Positions 8,554 through 17,170 of a DNA stretch of 64,000 bases are shown in pieces (positions within the stretch are counted from its first letter, which is position 1; every line of letters starts with the position of its first letter). The notes under the pieces were generated by a model that did no database searches, was not told where the DNA came from, and worked only from the letters and a program-made list of their open reading frames with translations. This DNA is from Intestinibacter sp964449895. GTDB taxonomy: Bacteria; Bacillota; Clostridia; Peptostreptococcales; Peptostreptococcaceae. Where the stretch lies: contig CAYVBY010000006.1 in assembly GCA_964449895.1 (NCBI GenBank), forward strand, positions 57,189 to 121,188. Reading direction: 5' to 3'. The translations under genes were made by a program, and so were the position numbers.

Positions 8554-9614
8554 TATTTTACACCTCCAAGTAATTCTTTAGCTTTTGCAGCTATAGCAGA
8601 TGGTTCTGGTATCATACCACCAGATCTTCCATAGAAGTGAACTGGTAATTTACATTCTACAGCTAATTTAACATCATCTATCATTTGGCCTAAACTCATT
8701 TCAACTACTAATAAGTTTTTAGCATTAGGTATTTGTTTAAATGCTTCATTTGGGAATGGCCATAAAGTTTTAGGTCTTATTAAACCAACTTTGTAACCTT
8801 CTTTTCTTAAGTTTTCTATAGTTGTTTTAACTATTCTTGAAACTGTTCCGTAAGCTACGAATACTAATTCAGCATCTTCAGTTTTATACATTTCGTATTG
8901 AACTTCGTTAGCTTCTATAGCTTGATATTTCTTTTCTAATTTTAAGTTGTGTAATTCTAATTCTTCAGATTGTAAGTATAAAGAGTTTATTACATTAGGT
9001 TTTCTCATGTTTTTATGTCCACAAGAAGCCCAATCTTTTTCTGGTAATTCTCTTGATTTTCTTTCTTTATCAAAATCAACTGGTTCCATCATTTGACCTA
9101 TCATACCATCAGCAACTACCATAACTGGAGTTCTGTATTGATCAGCTACATCAAATGCTTCTATTATCATGTCAACAGCTTCTTGAACTGATGCTGGAGC
9201 GTAAACTGGAGTTCTGTAGTCACCATTTCCTCCACCTTTAGTACTCATATAATAGTCAGCTTGAGATGGTTGTATAGTTCCAAGTCCTGGACCACCTCTC
9301 ATTATATTTAAAACTACGCAAGGTACTTCTGCACCTGCACAATAAGTTATACCTTCTTGTTTTAAAGCAACCCCTGGAGAAGATGAAGATGTCATAACTC
9401 TAACACCTGATCCTCCTGCACCATAAACCATGTTTATAGCAGCAACTTCAGATTCTGCTTGAACAAAAGCTCCTCCTACTTTTGGAAGTTCTCTTGATAA
9501 ATATTCTGGTAACTCACTTTGTGGAGTTATTGGATATCCAAAGAAGTAATGACAACCTGCTTCTATAGCAGCTCTACCAAACGCTTCATTACCTTTCATT
9601 AGTACTTTAGCCAT
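8553..9614 (-). CDS. vorB: 2-oxoacid:ferredoxin oxidoreductase, alpha subunit (VorB type)
   Basis: 353 residues, matching the single-domain VorB length. N-terminal pyrimidine-binding fold with GYPITPQSELPEYLS and the Glu in QAESEVAAINM that activates thiamine; MTSSSSPGVALKQEG and GGPGLGTIQPSQ follow. A GGGGG ribosome site precedes the ATG. It lies 30 bases after the ferredoxin-type delta subunit and is coupled to the beta gene. VorB chains act on branched 2-oxoacids from valine, leucine and isoleucine; broader specificity is possible. Confidence 0.88.
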   Translation of the reverse strand: MAKVLMKGNEAFGRAAIEAGCHYFFGYPITPQSELPEYLSRELPKVGGAFVQAESEVAAINMVYGAGGSGVRVMTSSSSPGVALKQEGITYCAGAEVPCVVLNIMRGGPGLGTIQPSQADYYMSTKGGGNGDYRTPVYAPASVQEAVDMIIEAFDVADQYRTPVMVVADGMIGQMMEPVDFDKERKSRELPEKDWASCGHKNMRKPNVINSLYLQSEELELHNLKLEKKYQAIEANEVQYEMYKTEDAELVFVAYGTVSRIVKTTIENLRKEGYKVGLIRPKTLWPFPNEAFKQIPNAKNLLVVEMSLGQMIDDVKLAVECKLPVHFYGRSGGMIPEPSAIAAKAKELLGGVK

Positions 9615-9644
9615 TCTTATTTCCCCCCTAATTATTGAAATTAA

Positions 9645-9863
9645 TTAATCTCTTTCTACAGTTATAACTACATCAGGACACATAAGTGCACAACTTGCAC
9701 ATCCTACACATTTGTCTTCATCAGTTATTTTAGCTGGATTATATCCCTTTTGATTTATGAAGTCAGTGTCTATTGCTAATATTCCTTTTGGACATGCCTC
9801 TACGCATAATCCACAACTCTTACAACGTTCTACATCAAAAGTAATTTTGCCTTTTTTAGCCAT
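9645..9863 (-). CDS. vorD: 2-oxoacid:ferredoxin oxidoreductase, delta subunit (2[4Fe-4S] ferredoxin)
   Basis: 72 residues with two complete CxxCxxCxxxCP cluster motifs: CKSCGLCVEACP near residue 14 and CVGCASCALMCP near residue 52. It is the electron-transfer chain that passes electrons from the TPP site to soluble ferredoxin. An AAGGAGGG site lies ten bases ahead of the ATG. It stands between the ATPase gene and the alpha subunit in one operon, in the D-B-A-C order usual for such enzymes. Confidence 0.9.
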   Translation of the reverse strand: MAKKGKITFDVERCKSCGLCVEACPKGILAIDTDFINQKGYNPAKITDEDKCVGCASCALMCPDVVITVERD

Positions 9864-9906
9864 TTTTAAAAGCCCTCCTTAACATTGTGTTCTATTAAAA
9901 CTCATA

Positions 9907-10584
9907 CTACATCCATATCTCTCTCATATATAAATCTATTGGTAGTATGTCCCCTTCTATGTCTTCAGGTAATGAATCAACTAATTCTCTTAAACATGTA
10001 GTATATTTTATAGGTAAATTAGTTAACTTAGAAACTTCTCTAACTAGTTCTTGACCTTTTAAAACATCTTCTACACTAGTACTTCTAATCATATGAGTAT
10101 TGTTGATTAATCCTGTAACTTTTAGTTTTGAACTTGCTTCCATAGATTCTATAAATCTTATGACATCTTGAGCAGTTTGAGTTTGCTCCCTATTGGCATT
10201 TACAACACAGAACATATCATATTCGCCTTCTACAAAATGTTCTGCAAATCTACCTACAACTCTTGTTCCAACATTATCTCCACCAACATCTAATACATAA
10301 TTTACATCTTTATTATGTAAAGGTGTCATTATTTGTGCTGATACAGCTGGTAAATCAAGTGTAGTTGTACTGATTGAACTATCAATTGGATTTATTCCCA
10401 TAGATCTAAGCTCATCTTTTTTTTCTCTAGTTCTAAAATACACGTTTACTATATCTAAGTCAGCAAAAGCAACTTCACCTTCTACTTTTTTTCTTAGCTT
10501 AGTAACGTAATTTATTGAGACTTCGCTTTTTCCACTTCCGTAATGTCCAATAAATAGCCTTACTCTTTTATCATCTTGTATCAT
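9907..10584 (-). CDS. P-loop ATPase heading the vor operon, function unknown
   Basis: 225 residues from the ATG at 10584, four bases after AGGTGAT; a GTG three codons upstream would overlap that site. A Walker A loop GHYGSGKSE lies near the N terminus, with DLDIVNVYFRTRE and a VLDVGGDNVG Walker B-like segment, as in MinD/ParA/CobQ-type ATPases. It is the first gene of a five-gene unit with the oxidoreductase, 43 bases before the ferredoxin subunit. A role in cluster or cofactor loading or enzyme maturation is an inference from linkage only. Confidence 0.75.
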   Translation of the reverse strand: MIQDDKRVRLFIGHYGSGKSEVSINYVTKLRKKVEGEVAFADLDIVNVYFRTREKKDELRSMGINPIDSSISTTTLDLPAVSAQIMTPLHNKDVNYVLDVGGDNVGTRVVGRFAEHFVEGEYDMFCVVNANREQTQTAQDVIRFIESMEASSKLKVTGLINNTHMIRSTSVEDVLKGQELVREVSKLTNLPIKYTTCLRELVDSLPEDIEGDILPIDLYMREIWM

Positions 10585-10738
10585 TTCTATCACCTATCTC
10601 TTGTTACTTTTAGATACTAATAAAATTAGCTTATTTTCTATGATAATATAACCATAAATTTAATTTAACTTTTAATGTTGTTAAACTATTAGTAACTATT
10701 TTCAATAAATAATTACAGTTAAATTATACCTTTTTTTG

Positions 10739-10832
10739 TCAGGAAAACGATAATATATAAAATTTATCCTTGGGTATAAAAATTTTTTATTACTTTTTTT
10801 ATTACTTTTTATTTTGAAAATCGTTTTCCTGA
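10739..10832. repeat. 13-bp inverted repeat flanking a 68-bp AT-rich segment
   Basis: TCAGGAAAACGAT (10739-10751) recurs as its exact reverse complement at 10820-10832. The enclosed segment contains two copies of TTATTACTTTTT and a promoter-like T/A stretch. It may be a pair of operator sites, a catabolite-type element (the GAAAACG core resembles half a cre site), or the ends of a small invertible segment. Confidence 0.6.
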
Positions 10833-11181
10833 TTCTGCATTTTTTTATTAAGTTTGTTAAGCAAACTAAATTAAAAAATTTAATAAAAAAATATTTTTAC
10901 TATAATAGAAATATTTTCAAATTTATTTACTTCTTTATTTTTATTTTTTTAAAAATAATTCATTTTAGTAAAAAATTCCACATAAACATTGAAATTTCAA
11001 CATTTTTATTTTTTGAGTTTTTATCATAAATAGTTTTTATAATAGGGAATAAAAATTACTTATTAGCTAATTTTTCATTTTTTTATATATAATTAATGTA
11101 TAGATATATGTTAATTTATATATTAAAAAAATTTAATGTGATCTTAATTATTAATAAGGTTTAATTATATTTTCAAATAAG

Positions 11182-11229
11182 TATGTATAAATTAAATGTA
11201 CAAAACTACATATGTATAAATTAAATGTA
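11182..11229 (+). repeat. Perfect 19-bp direct repeat ahead of the aminotransferase
   Basis: TATGTATAAATTAAATGTA occurs at 11182-11200 and again at 11211-11229, 29 bases apart start to start (close to three helical turns). It ends 24 bases before the start codon. This is the spacing expected of a regulator binding the same helix face twice. Confidence 0.65.
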
Positions 11230-11253
11230 TAAAAATACAGGGGGTGCTTTTTA

Positions 11254-12453
11254 ATGGCTGTAAAATTTGCAAAAAGATTAGATAATTTAGAGGGTTCTGC
11301 TATACGTGAACTATTAAAACTTACTGCTAGACCAGAAGTTATATCTTTCGCAGGAGGAATGCCTGCTCCAGAACTATTCCCAGTTGAAGAAATGAAAAAA
11401 GTTTCTGTTGCAGTATTAGAAGAACAAGGACAAGTTGCTCTTCAATATACAACTACTGAAGGATATGCTCCATTAAGAGAAAAAATCGCTGATAGAATGA
11501 ACACTAAATTAAAAACTAACGTTAATGCTAACGATATATTAATTACTAGTGGTTCTCAACAAGGTTTAGATTTCGCTGGTAAAGTTTTCATTGATGAAGG
11601 TGACGTTATATTATGTGAAAGTCCTTCATACATGGGTGCTTTAAATGCAATGAAAGCTTATCAACCAAAATTCATAGAAATACCTACAGATGAAAATGGT
11701 ATGATAATGGAAGAATTAGAAAAAGTATTAGAAACTACTGATAGAATAAAAATGATCTATGTTATACCTGACTTCCAAAATCCATCTGGTAGAACTTGGC
11801 CAATGGACAGAAGATTAAAATTCATGGAACTTATAAATAAATATGAAATACCAGTAATAGAAGATAACCCATACGGAGAATTAAGATTTGATGGAGAATT
11901 CTTACCATCATTAAAATCTTTAGATACTAAAGGTTTAGTAATATTCTTAGGAACTTTCTCTAAAATATTCTGCCCAGGATACAGATTAGGATGGACTTGT
12001 GCAGCTCCTGAAATATTAAATAAATTCAATATCTGTAAACAAGGTGCTGACCTTCAAGCTTCTACTATATCTCAAATGGAAGTTAGCAAATTTATGGATA
12101 TGTATGATTTAGATGCTCACGTTGAAAAAATAAAAGCTTGCTATATTAAACGTAGAGATTTAATGATGAAAACTATGGAAGAAGAATTCCCAGAATCAGT
12201 TAAATGGACTTACCCACAAGGTGGTTTATTCACTTGGGTAACATTACCAGAAGGTGTAAACGCTGGTGAAATGGCTAAAAAATGCTTAGAACAAAATGTT
12301 GCTTACGTTCCAGGTGAATCTTTCTATCCAAATGGTGGAGTTTACAATACTTGTAGATTAAACTACTCTAACATGCCTGAAGATAAAATAGTTGAAGGTA
12401 TCAAGAGAATGGGTGCTGTTCTTAGAGAAGAATTAGCTGCTTTAAATAAATAA
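11254..12453 (+). CDS. PLP-dependent aminotransferase, class I/II (2-aminoadipate transaminase-like)
   Basis: 399 residues, fold-type I, without a GntR helix-turn-helix domain. It moves an amino group between amino acid and 2-oxoacid; the PLP lysine is in GTFSKIFCPGYRLGW near residue 240, with SGSQQGLD binding the phosphate side and the carboxylate-binding Arg in the C-terminal TCRLNYS segment. A GGGGGTG site precedes the ATG. It is transcribed divergently from the vor operon and could supply that enzyme with 2-oxoacids from branched-chain or aromatic amino acids. The exact substrate is not evident from sequence. Confidence 0.88.
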   Translation: MAVKFAKRLDNLEGSAIRELLKLTARPEVISFAGGMPAPELFPVEEMKKVSVAVLEEQGQVALQYTTTEGYAPLREKIADRMNTKLKTNVNANDILITSGSQQGLDFAGKVFIDEGDVILCESPSYMGALNAMKAYQPKFIEIPTDENGMIMEELEKVLETTDRIKMIYVIPDFQNPSGRTWPMDRRLKFMELINKYEIPVIEDNPYGELRFDGEFLPSLKSLDTKGLVIFLGTFSKIFCPGYRLGWTCAAPEILNKFNICKQGADLQASTISQMEVSKFMDMYDLDAHVEKIKACYIKRRDLMMKTMEEEFPESVKWTYPQGGLFTWVTLPEGVNAGEMAKKCLEQNVAYVPGESFYPNGGVYNTCRLNYSNMPEDKIVEGIKRMGAVLREELAALNK

Positions 12454-12510
12454 TAAGATATTAATATAATTTAATTTATATTTTTATATACTCACTTTTC
12501 ATTTAATTTT

Positions 12511-12546
12511 AAAAGGATTGATGAATTTTTCATCAATCCTTTTTTT
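12511..12546. terminator. Bidirectional terminator between aminotransferase and MATE genes
   Basis: AAAAGGATTGATGAA and TTCATCAATCCTTTT form a perfect stem with T runs on both strands, between convergent genes. Confidence 0.9.
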
Positions 12547-12582
12547 AATTTTGTATGTTTATAAACTTATAAGAATTTAATA

Positions 12583-13944
12583 TTATTTTTCTTCTAGTAA
12601 TTCTACATCATTTTCTATTTTATAATATTTTTTTATTACAAAGAATGATATTTGGAATATAACTATTCCTATCCATCCTATTCCTGTTGCAAGTGCTACT
12701 CCTCCTATACCCATTGATTTAACTAATATGTAAGAAAGTATTACTCTTATTGTTATTTGCAAAGTCGTTCCTATAACAGGTATATTTACATGACCTGTCC
12801 CTCTATAAAAACCTACAAATATACTTCCAACTAAACTGACCATATAAAAGAAAGATATTATTTTAAAATAATATACTCCATACTCTAAAACAGCCTTACT
12901 TTCATCAAATACAAAGAAATTAAGTAGTATATCTGAGCGGAAAAACATAAGTAAAACCAATCCTATACAAACAAGTTGTATTAGTACCATTGCATCTTTA
13001 AAGCCTTCTAATACCCTTTTGTGATTTTTTGCTCCTGTATTTTGTGCTATAAATATAGATGTTGCTTCTGAACCACTATTTCCAAATGCTAAAATTACAT
13101 CCTCAATTCTTCCTGTAGCTGTATAAGCTGAAATAGCATCAACACCAAGTGAATTAACTGAGCCTTGAACAAGAAGTTTTCCTATATAAAGTGAAGATTG
13201 ATGTAATGCTGATACAAATGAATATTTGCAAGTAAGTCTTATCAATCTAGAATTATACTTCATATCTTTTTTAGTAACTTTTAAAAATGGAATTTTGTAG
13301 ATTATATAAAAATAACATAAAATTGCAGAAACTGCCTGTGATATTACTGTTGCCAAAGCTGCTCCCCTTATTCCCATAGAAAATGTATTTATTAATAATA
13401 AGTCAAGCACTATATTTAAAATAATAGAAATTATTAAAAATATAAGAGACATTTTTGTATTTCCAACTGATCTTAAAATCGAGGATAAGAAATTATACAT
13501 AAAAGTCATTATGAGACCTCCCAATATCACATTCATATATTGGGTTACATATTCTGTTAATTCCTGTGGTGTTTGAATAATTTTTAATATGACCGGCATA
13601 AATAAAATTCCTAAAACACTAATTATAATAGTTACTACTACACCTAAAATTGCTGCTAAAAATATCTCATTTCTCATATTTTCATAATTTTTTTCACCGT
13701 ACAATTGAGCAGTTATAATAGATATACCTGTACAACATCCTATTATCATAAATATAAATAAATGCATTACTGTTCCTGAAATTCCAATAGCTGCAAAAGC
13801 ATCATGACCTATATATGTTCCTACAATTATACTGTCTATTGTGTTATAAAATTGTTGAAATATACTTCCTATCAAAAGAGGTATAGAAAGATATATCAAC
13901 TGTCTTTTTATATTTCCCTGTGTTAAATCGTATGTTTGTTCCAC
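12583..13944 (-). CDS. MATE-family multidrug/metabolite exporter
   Basis: 453 residues with about twelve hydrophobic segments in two homologous halves, the standard MATE length. The N-terminal YLSIPLLIGSIFQQFYNTID and the matching second-half segment after residue 230 are typical of Na+- or H+-coupled MATE exporters of cationic compounds in the cytoplasmic membrane. It is divergent from the LysR gene at 14062, with 117 bases between, the usual arrangement for an exporter controlled by its neighbour. The substrate is unknown. Confidence 0.9.
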   Translation of the reverse strand: MEQTYDLTQGNIKRQLIYLSIPLLIGSIFQQFYNTIDSIIVGTYIGHDAFAAIGISGTVMHLFIFMIIGCCTGISIITAQLYGEKNYENMRNEIFLAAILGVVVTIIISVLGILFMPVILKIIQTPQELTEYVTQYMNVILGGLIMTFMYNFLSSILRSVGNTKMSLIFLIISIILNIVLDLLLINTFSMGIRGAALATVISQAVSAILCYFYIIYKIPFLKVTKKDMKYNSRLIRLTCKYSFVSALHQSSLYIGKLLVQGSVNSLGVDAISAYTATGRIEDVILAFGNSGSEATSIFIAQNTGAKNHKRVLEGFKDAMVLIQLVCIGLVLLMFFRSDILLNFFVFDESKAVLEYGVYYFKIISFFYMVSLVGSIFVGFYRGTGHVNIPVIGTTLQITIRVILSYILVKSMGIGGVALATGIGWIGIVIFQISFFVIKKYYKIENDVELLEEK

Positions 13945-14061
13945 TACTTTATCCCCTTTCTATATTATCCTTTTAAATTTTAACATTAAATTTTACTTTT
14001 ATATAATGCATATTTAAGCTATATAATATAAAGTATAAGTTATATTTTAGGAGGAAAAACT

Positions 14062-14964
14062 ATGACAGAGTTAGAAATAGATGCTTTTTTAAATATCGTA
14101 AAATATAATAGCATCACTAAAGCGGCTGAAATTTTATATATAAGTCAACCAGCTTTAAGTAGAAGAATTAAAACCTTAGAAAACGAATTGCAATATAAAT
14201 TATTTACAAGAAAAAAAGGTGTTCGAAATATTGAACTTACTCCTCAGGGTGAAGCTTTTATACTAATCGCAGAAAAATGGAAAGAACTTTGGCTTGAAAC
14301 AAAAAATATTTCACCAATACCTAAAAATACTATGTTTCATATAGGTGCAATAGATAGCATAAATACATATATTTTACCTAAAGTTTATAAATCTTTTATC
14401 GAACAAAATAATCATATACATCTTGTTATGCATAATTTACATTCACAAGATTTATATACAAATGTTGAAAATAAAATTGTAAATTTAGGATTTATTTCGG
14501 ATGATAGATATAACAAAAATATAAAAACTATTCCAATTTTTAGTGAAAAAATGTGTTTTATATCTAACAAAAAAAATAATTATCCCAAAACAGTTCATCC
14601 ATCAAATTTAAACTGTAAATTAGAAATAAAATTACCATGGAATCCTGAATTTGATAAATGGCATAATTACTGGTTTGGAACGACATCAAAATTTCTAATT
14701 ATTGCCGATAAAATATCTATTTTAGATGATTTTTTACAAATAAAAAATAGTTGGGCAATTGTACCTCTAAGTATTGGAAATTGGCTTGTCGAAAATAATA
14801 GCGATTTAAAGATTTCTCAAATTGAGGATCCTCCTCCTGAACGTATTTATTATTATATCCAGCATATAAATTATAAATCTGAATATGTAGACAAGTTTTT
14901 AAATATTTTACAAAAACATCTTGAAACAATTCCTGGAATTGTAGTTTTGTTAAAATCTGTATAA
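14062..14964 (+). CDS. LysR-family regulator divergent from a MATE exporter
   Basis: 300 residues. The N-terminal winged helix SITKAAEILYISQPALSRRI is followed by a LysR effector domain that is more diverged than usual. AGGAGGAAAAACT sits ahead of the ATG. Two A+T-rich promoter-like stretches lie in the 117-base gap shared with the MATE gene. By family habit it would act on that gap and on its own promoter. It is a different LysR from that at 6055, with little similarity outside the DNA-binding domain. Confidence 0.87.
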   Translation: MTELEIDAFLNIVKYNSITKAAEILYISQPALSRRIKTLENELQYKLFTRKKGVRNIELTPQGEAFILIAEKWKELWLETKNISPIPKNTMFHIGAIDSINTYILPKVYKSFIEQNNHIHLVMHNLHSQDLYTNVENKIVNLGFISDDRYNKNIKTIPIFSEKMCFISNKKNNYPKTVHPSNLNCKLEIKLPWNPEFDKWHNYWFGTTSKFLIIADKISILDDFLQIKNSWAIVPLSIGNWLVENNSDLKISQIEDPPPERIYYYIQHINYKSEYVDKFLNILQKHLETIPGIVVLLKSV

Positions 14965-14982
14965 ATAAAAAATTAAAGTTGA

Positions 14983-15028
14983 GTAGCGACAATTTAGCAT
15001 AAATACAACATTGTCGCTACTATTTTTT
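14983..15028 (+). terminator. Terminator of the LysR gene at 14062
   Basis: GTAGCGACAAT and ATTGTCGCTAC form an 11-bp stem followed by TATTTTTTAT on the plus strand. Confidence 0.88.
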
Positions 15029-15046
15029 ATCAAATTTTGATTTAAC

Positions 15047-15075
15047 TTGATAAATTAGGTCTAATGTACTAAAAT
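15047..15075 (+). promoter_or_regulatory. Sigma-A-type promoter of the MATE-TetR unit
   Basis: TTGATA (15047-15052) and TAAAAT (15070-15075) are 17 bases apart. The -10 box runs into the inverted repeat at 15071-15106, so repression by steric block is plausible. Confidence 0.6.
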
Positions 15076-15106
15076 AATATTAGGTCAAATAACCTAATAT
15101 TATTTT
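15071..15106 (+). promoter_or_regulatory. 15-bp perfect inverted repeat: TetR operator or attenuator
   Basis: AAAATAATATTAGGT (15071-15085) and its reverse complement (15092-15106) enclose six bases; another ATTAGGTC lies upstream at about 15055. The repeat overlaps the -10 and start region and ends in TTTTT just before the MATE ribosome site. It could be the operator of the TetR regulator encoded downstream, or an RNA hairpin attenuating MATE translation or transcription. Confidence 0.55.
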
Positions 15107-15123
15107 TGAAAGGAGTTACATAG

Positions 15124-16509
15124 ATGACTACAAAACAAATAACAGAAAATCCCCTAGGAACACAACCAATTAAAGGTTTAATTTGGAAGTTTGCTATCCC
15201 TGGAATCATTACACAACTTGTAAGTTCACTTCATAACATAGTAGACCAAGTATTTCTAGGATGGGGTATTGGTGATCTTGGAGTAGCTGCAACTAATATT
15301 GTCTTTCCAATTACTACAATTATAACAGCACTGTCCGCTTTAATTGGTTTAGGAGCATCTGCAAAATTTAGTATTTTATTAGGAAAAAAACAAATAAACG
15401 AAGCAAAAGATGTTTTTGGAAATGCAATTGCACTTATGATATTATTTGGTACTATTCTTTTACTTGTCACATCAATTTGCCTTGAACCAATGTTATATTT
15501 ATTTGGTGCAACCGAGTTAATTATGCCATTTGCACATCCTTATGCTCGTGTCATTTGTATCGGTATTCCTTTTGGCATTTTCTCAACAGCTATGTCATAT
15601 TTTATTCGTGCGGATGGCAATCCAAACTATTCTAGCTTTATTCTGTTGTCAGGAGCGATTTTGAATATAGTTTTTGATCCTATTTTTCTATTTGTTTTTG
15701 ATATGGGAATTACAGGTGTTGCCCTTGCAACAGTGCTTGGACAGGTTTTATCAACTTTACTTGCACTATACTATATATTAAAAAAACTAAAGTCGATTAC
15801 AATTTCATTAAGAAATATTACTATCAAAATTTCTGTTACACGACTTATTTTTTCTTTAGGAGCTGCTGCATTTACAACACATATTTTAAATACAATTACT
15901 CAAATTGTATTGATGAACGCTCTTAAACACTACGGTTCTTTATCTATCTACGGAAGTGAAATTGTCATAGCCGCATCTGGTGCAGTAGGAAAAATATCAA
16001 TGGTATTCTTATCAAGTGTCATTGGAATTTCTTTGGGGTGTCAACCTATATTAGGATTTAACTTAGGAACTAAGCAATATGACAGAGTAAAAGAAACTTA
16101 TTTGACTGCAATTCGCTATGGTACTATAATTGCTATAATAGCATTTTTGGTATTACAATTGTTCCCAAAACAGATTATCAGTATTTTTAATTCAGATAAT
16201 CCACTTTTTTATGAATTTGCTGCAAAGTATATCCATATTTATTTTGCAATGCTATTTTTGAATGCGATACAACCAATTACATCCAATTTTTGTACAGCAA
16301 TTGGTAAAGCAAATCTCGGCTTTTGGATGGCTGTAATACGTCAAGGAATTTTATTAATCCCTTTATTGCTGTTATTACCACATATATTAGGAATAAATGG
16401 TGTCCTTTTATCAGGAGCTATTTCCGATGGAATTGCGGCAATGATAGCAATTTTTATCGCAAGGAAACAAGTAAAATATCTTACAGAAATGCAAAAAGAT
16501 TCTATATGA
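15124..16509 (+). CDS. MATE-family exporter with its own TetR regulator
   Basis: 461 residues, about twelve membrane segments. The first helix is preceded by NPLGTQPIKGLIWKFAIPG and contains VDQVFLGWGIG, which resembles the MepA-like branch of MATE exporters. GAAAGGAG lies ahead of the ATG. A TetR gene follows after 30 bases in the same direction, and an inverted repeat covers the promoter. Several stretches use more G/C-ending codons than the surrounding genes, hinting that the pair came from elsewhere. It is not closely related to the MATE protein at 12583. Confidence 0.9.
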   Translation: MTTKQITENPLGTQPIKGLIWKFAIPGIITQLVSSLHNIVDQVFLGWGIGDLGVAATNIVFPITTIITALSALIGLGASAKFSILLGKKQINEAKDVFGNAIALMILFGTILLLVTSICLEPMLYLFGATELIMPFAHPYARVICIGIPFGIFSTAMSYFIRADGNPNYSSFILLSGAILNIVFDPIFLFVFDMGITGVALATVLGQVLSTLLALYYILKKLKSITISLRNITIKISVTRLIFSLGAAAFTTHILNTITQIVLMNALKHYGSLSIYGSEIVIAASGAVGKISMVFLSSVIGISLGCQPILGFNLGTKQYDRVKETYLTAIRYGTIIAIIAFLVLQLFPKQIISIFNSDNPLFYEFAAKYIHIYFAMLFLNAIQPITSNFCTAIGKANLGFWMAVIRQGILLIPLLLLLPHILGINGVLLSGAISDGIAAMIAIFIARKQVKYLTEMQKDSI

Positions 16510-16539
16510 TTTCTAATTTACACGAAAGGAATAGACTAC

Positions 16540-17139
16540 ATGAAAATAAACACCAAACAGAAAATATTAGATACGGCAAGAACACTTTTTAACAGTTACG
16601 GATATAATAGCGTTTCTTTACGTGATATTGCAAACACTGTAGGCATTAGTGAAGGTAATTTAACATACCATTTCAAAAAGAAAGAAAATCTTATTGAAAA
16701 CCTTCTTATGGAAGGGGAAGATACACTTCCTTCCTACACTCCACAGACGCTGAAAGAGCTAGACACAATTTTTCTTGATATGCAACAAAAGGTGCAGCAA
16801 AATCTATATTTTTTCCTGCACTATACACAACTATCACAGACTTCACCGGAAATATGTCATAAGCAGAGCGTCAGATACGGCAAGCTGTTAGAAAAATTTA
16901 GACTTGCATTTCAAAATTTGTATGAAGTTGGACTAATTCGTGATGAAATCTTTCCCGGTGAGTATGACAATGCAATTGATACACTGTATATGTCTATTAT
17001 TTATTGGGCTCCTTTTATAGAACTTAAAAAAACAATCCATCTAGAAAACATAAATTATCAGCGCTATGCATGGAGTTCTATATATCATCTTCTAACAGAA
17101 AAAGGACAGTCTGAATTACAAGCTATTATTCAAATTTAA
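16540..17139 (+). CDS. TetR-family repressor of the adjacent MATE gene (probable)
   Basis: 199 residues. N-terminal TetR helix-turn-helix (residues about 8-55) with SLRDIANTVGISEGNLTYHF, then an all-helical ligand and dimer domain. It is co-directional with and 30 bases after the MATE gene, so it is probably autoregulated through the repeat at 15071-15106. The middle of the gene has codons such as CTG, CGC and CAG that are rare elsewhere in the window. Confidence 0.88.
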   Translation: MKINTKQKILDTARTLFNSYGYNSVSLRDIANTVGISEGNLTYHFKKKENLIENLLMEGEDTLPSYTPQTLKELDTIFLDMQQKVQQNLYFFLHYTQLSQTSPEICHKQSVRYGKLLEKFRLAFQNLYEVGLIRDEIFPGEYDNAIDTLYMSIIYWAPFIELKKTIHLENINYQRYAWSSIYHLLTEKGQSELQAIIQI

Positions 17140-17170
17140 AAAATTTTTTTAAAAAACTAAATACATAAAT

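Larger units (their letters stand above)
10585..11253. other. Long AT-rich divergent control region between the vor operon and the aminotransferase
   Basis: About 670 bases, far more A+T-rich than the coding flanks and without a supportable gene; the only long frame encodes a Phe/Ile/Lys low-complexity string and has no ribosome site. It holds a 13-bp inverted repeat around 67 bases (10739-10832) and a 19-bp direct repeat just before the aminotransferase (11182-11229), both annotated separately. Confidence 0.7.

Noticed and set aside
10814..11029. 71-residue plus-strand frame rich in Phe, Ile and Lys
   Set aside because: Low-complexity product of an extremely AT-rich region, no ribosome site, overlaps the inverted-repeat control region.
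14717..14992. 91-residue minus-strand frame inside the LysR gene
   Set aside because: Antisense of a real gene, no ribosome site, no recognisable domain.
16323..16592. 89-residue plus-strand frame at the MATE/TetR junction
   Set aside because: Overlaps the end of MATE and the start of TetR in another frame; both of those have clear family motifs and ribosome sites.
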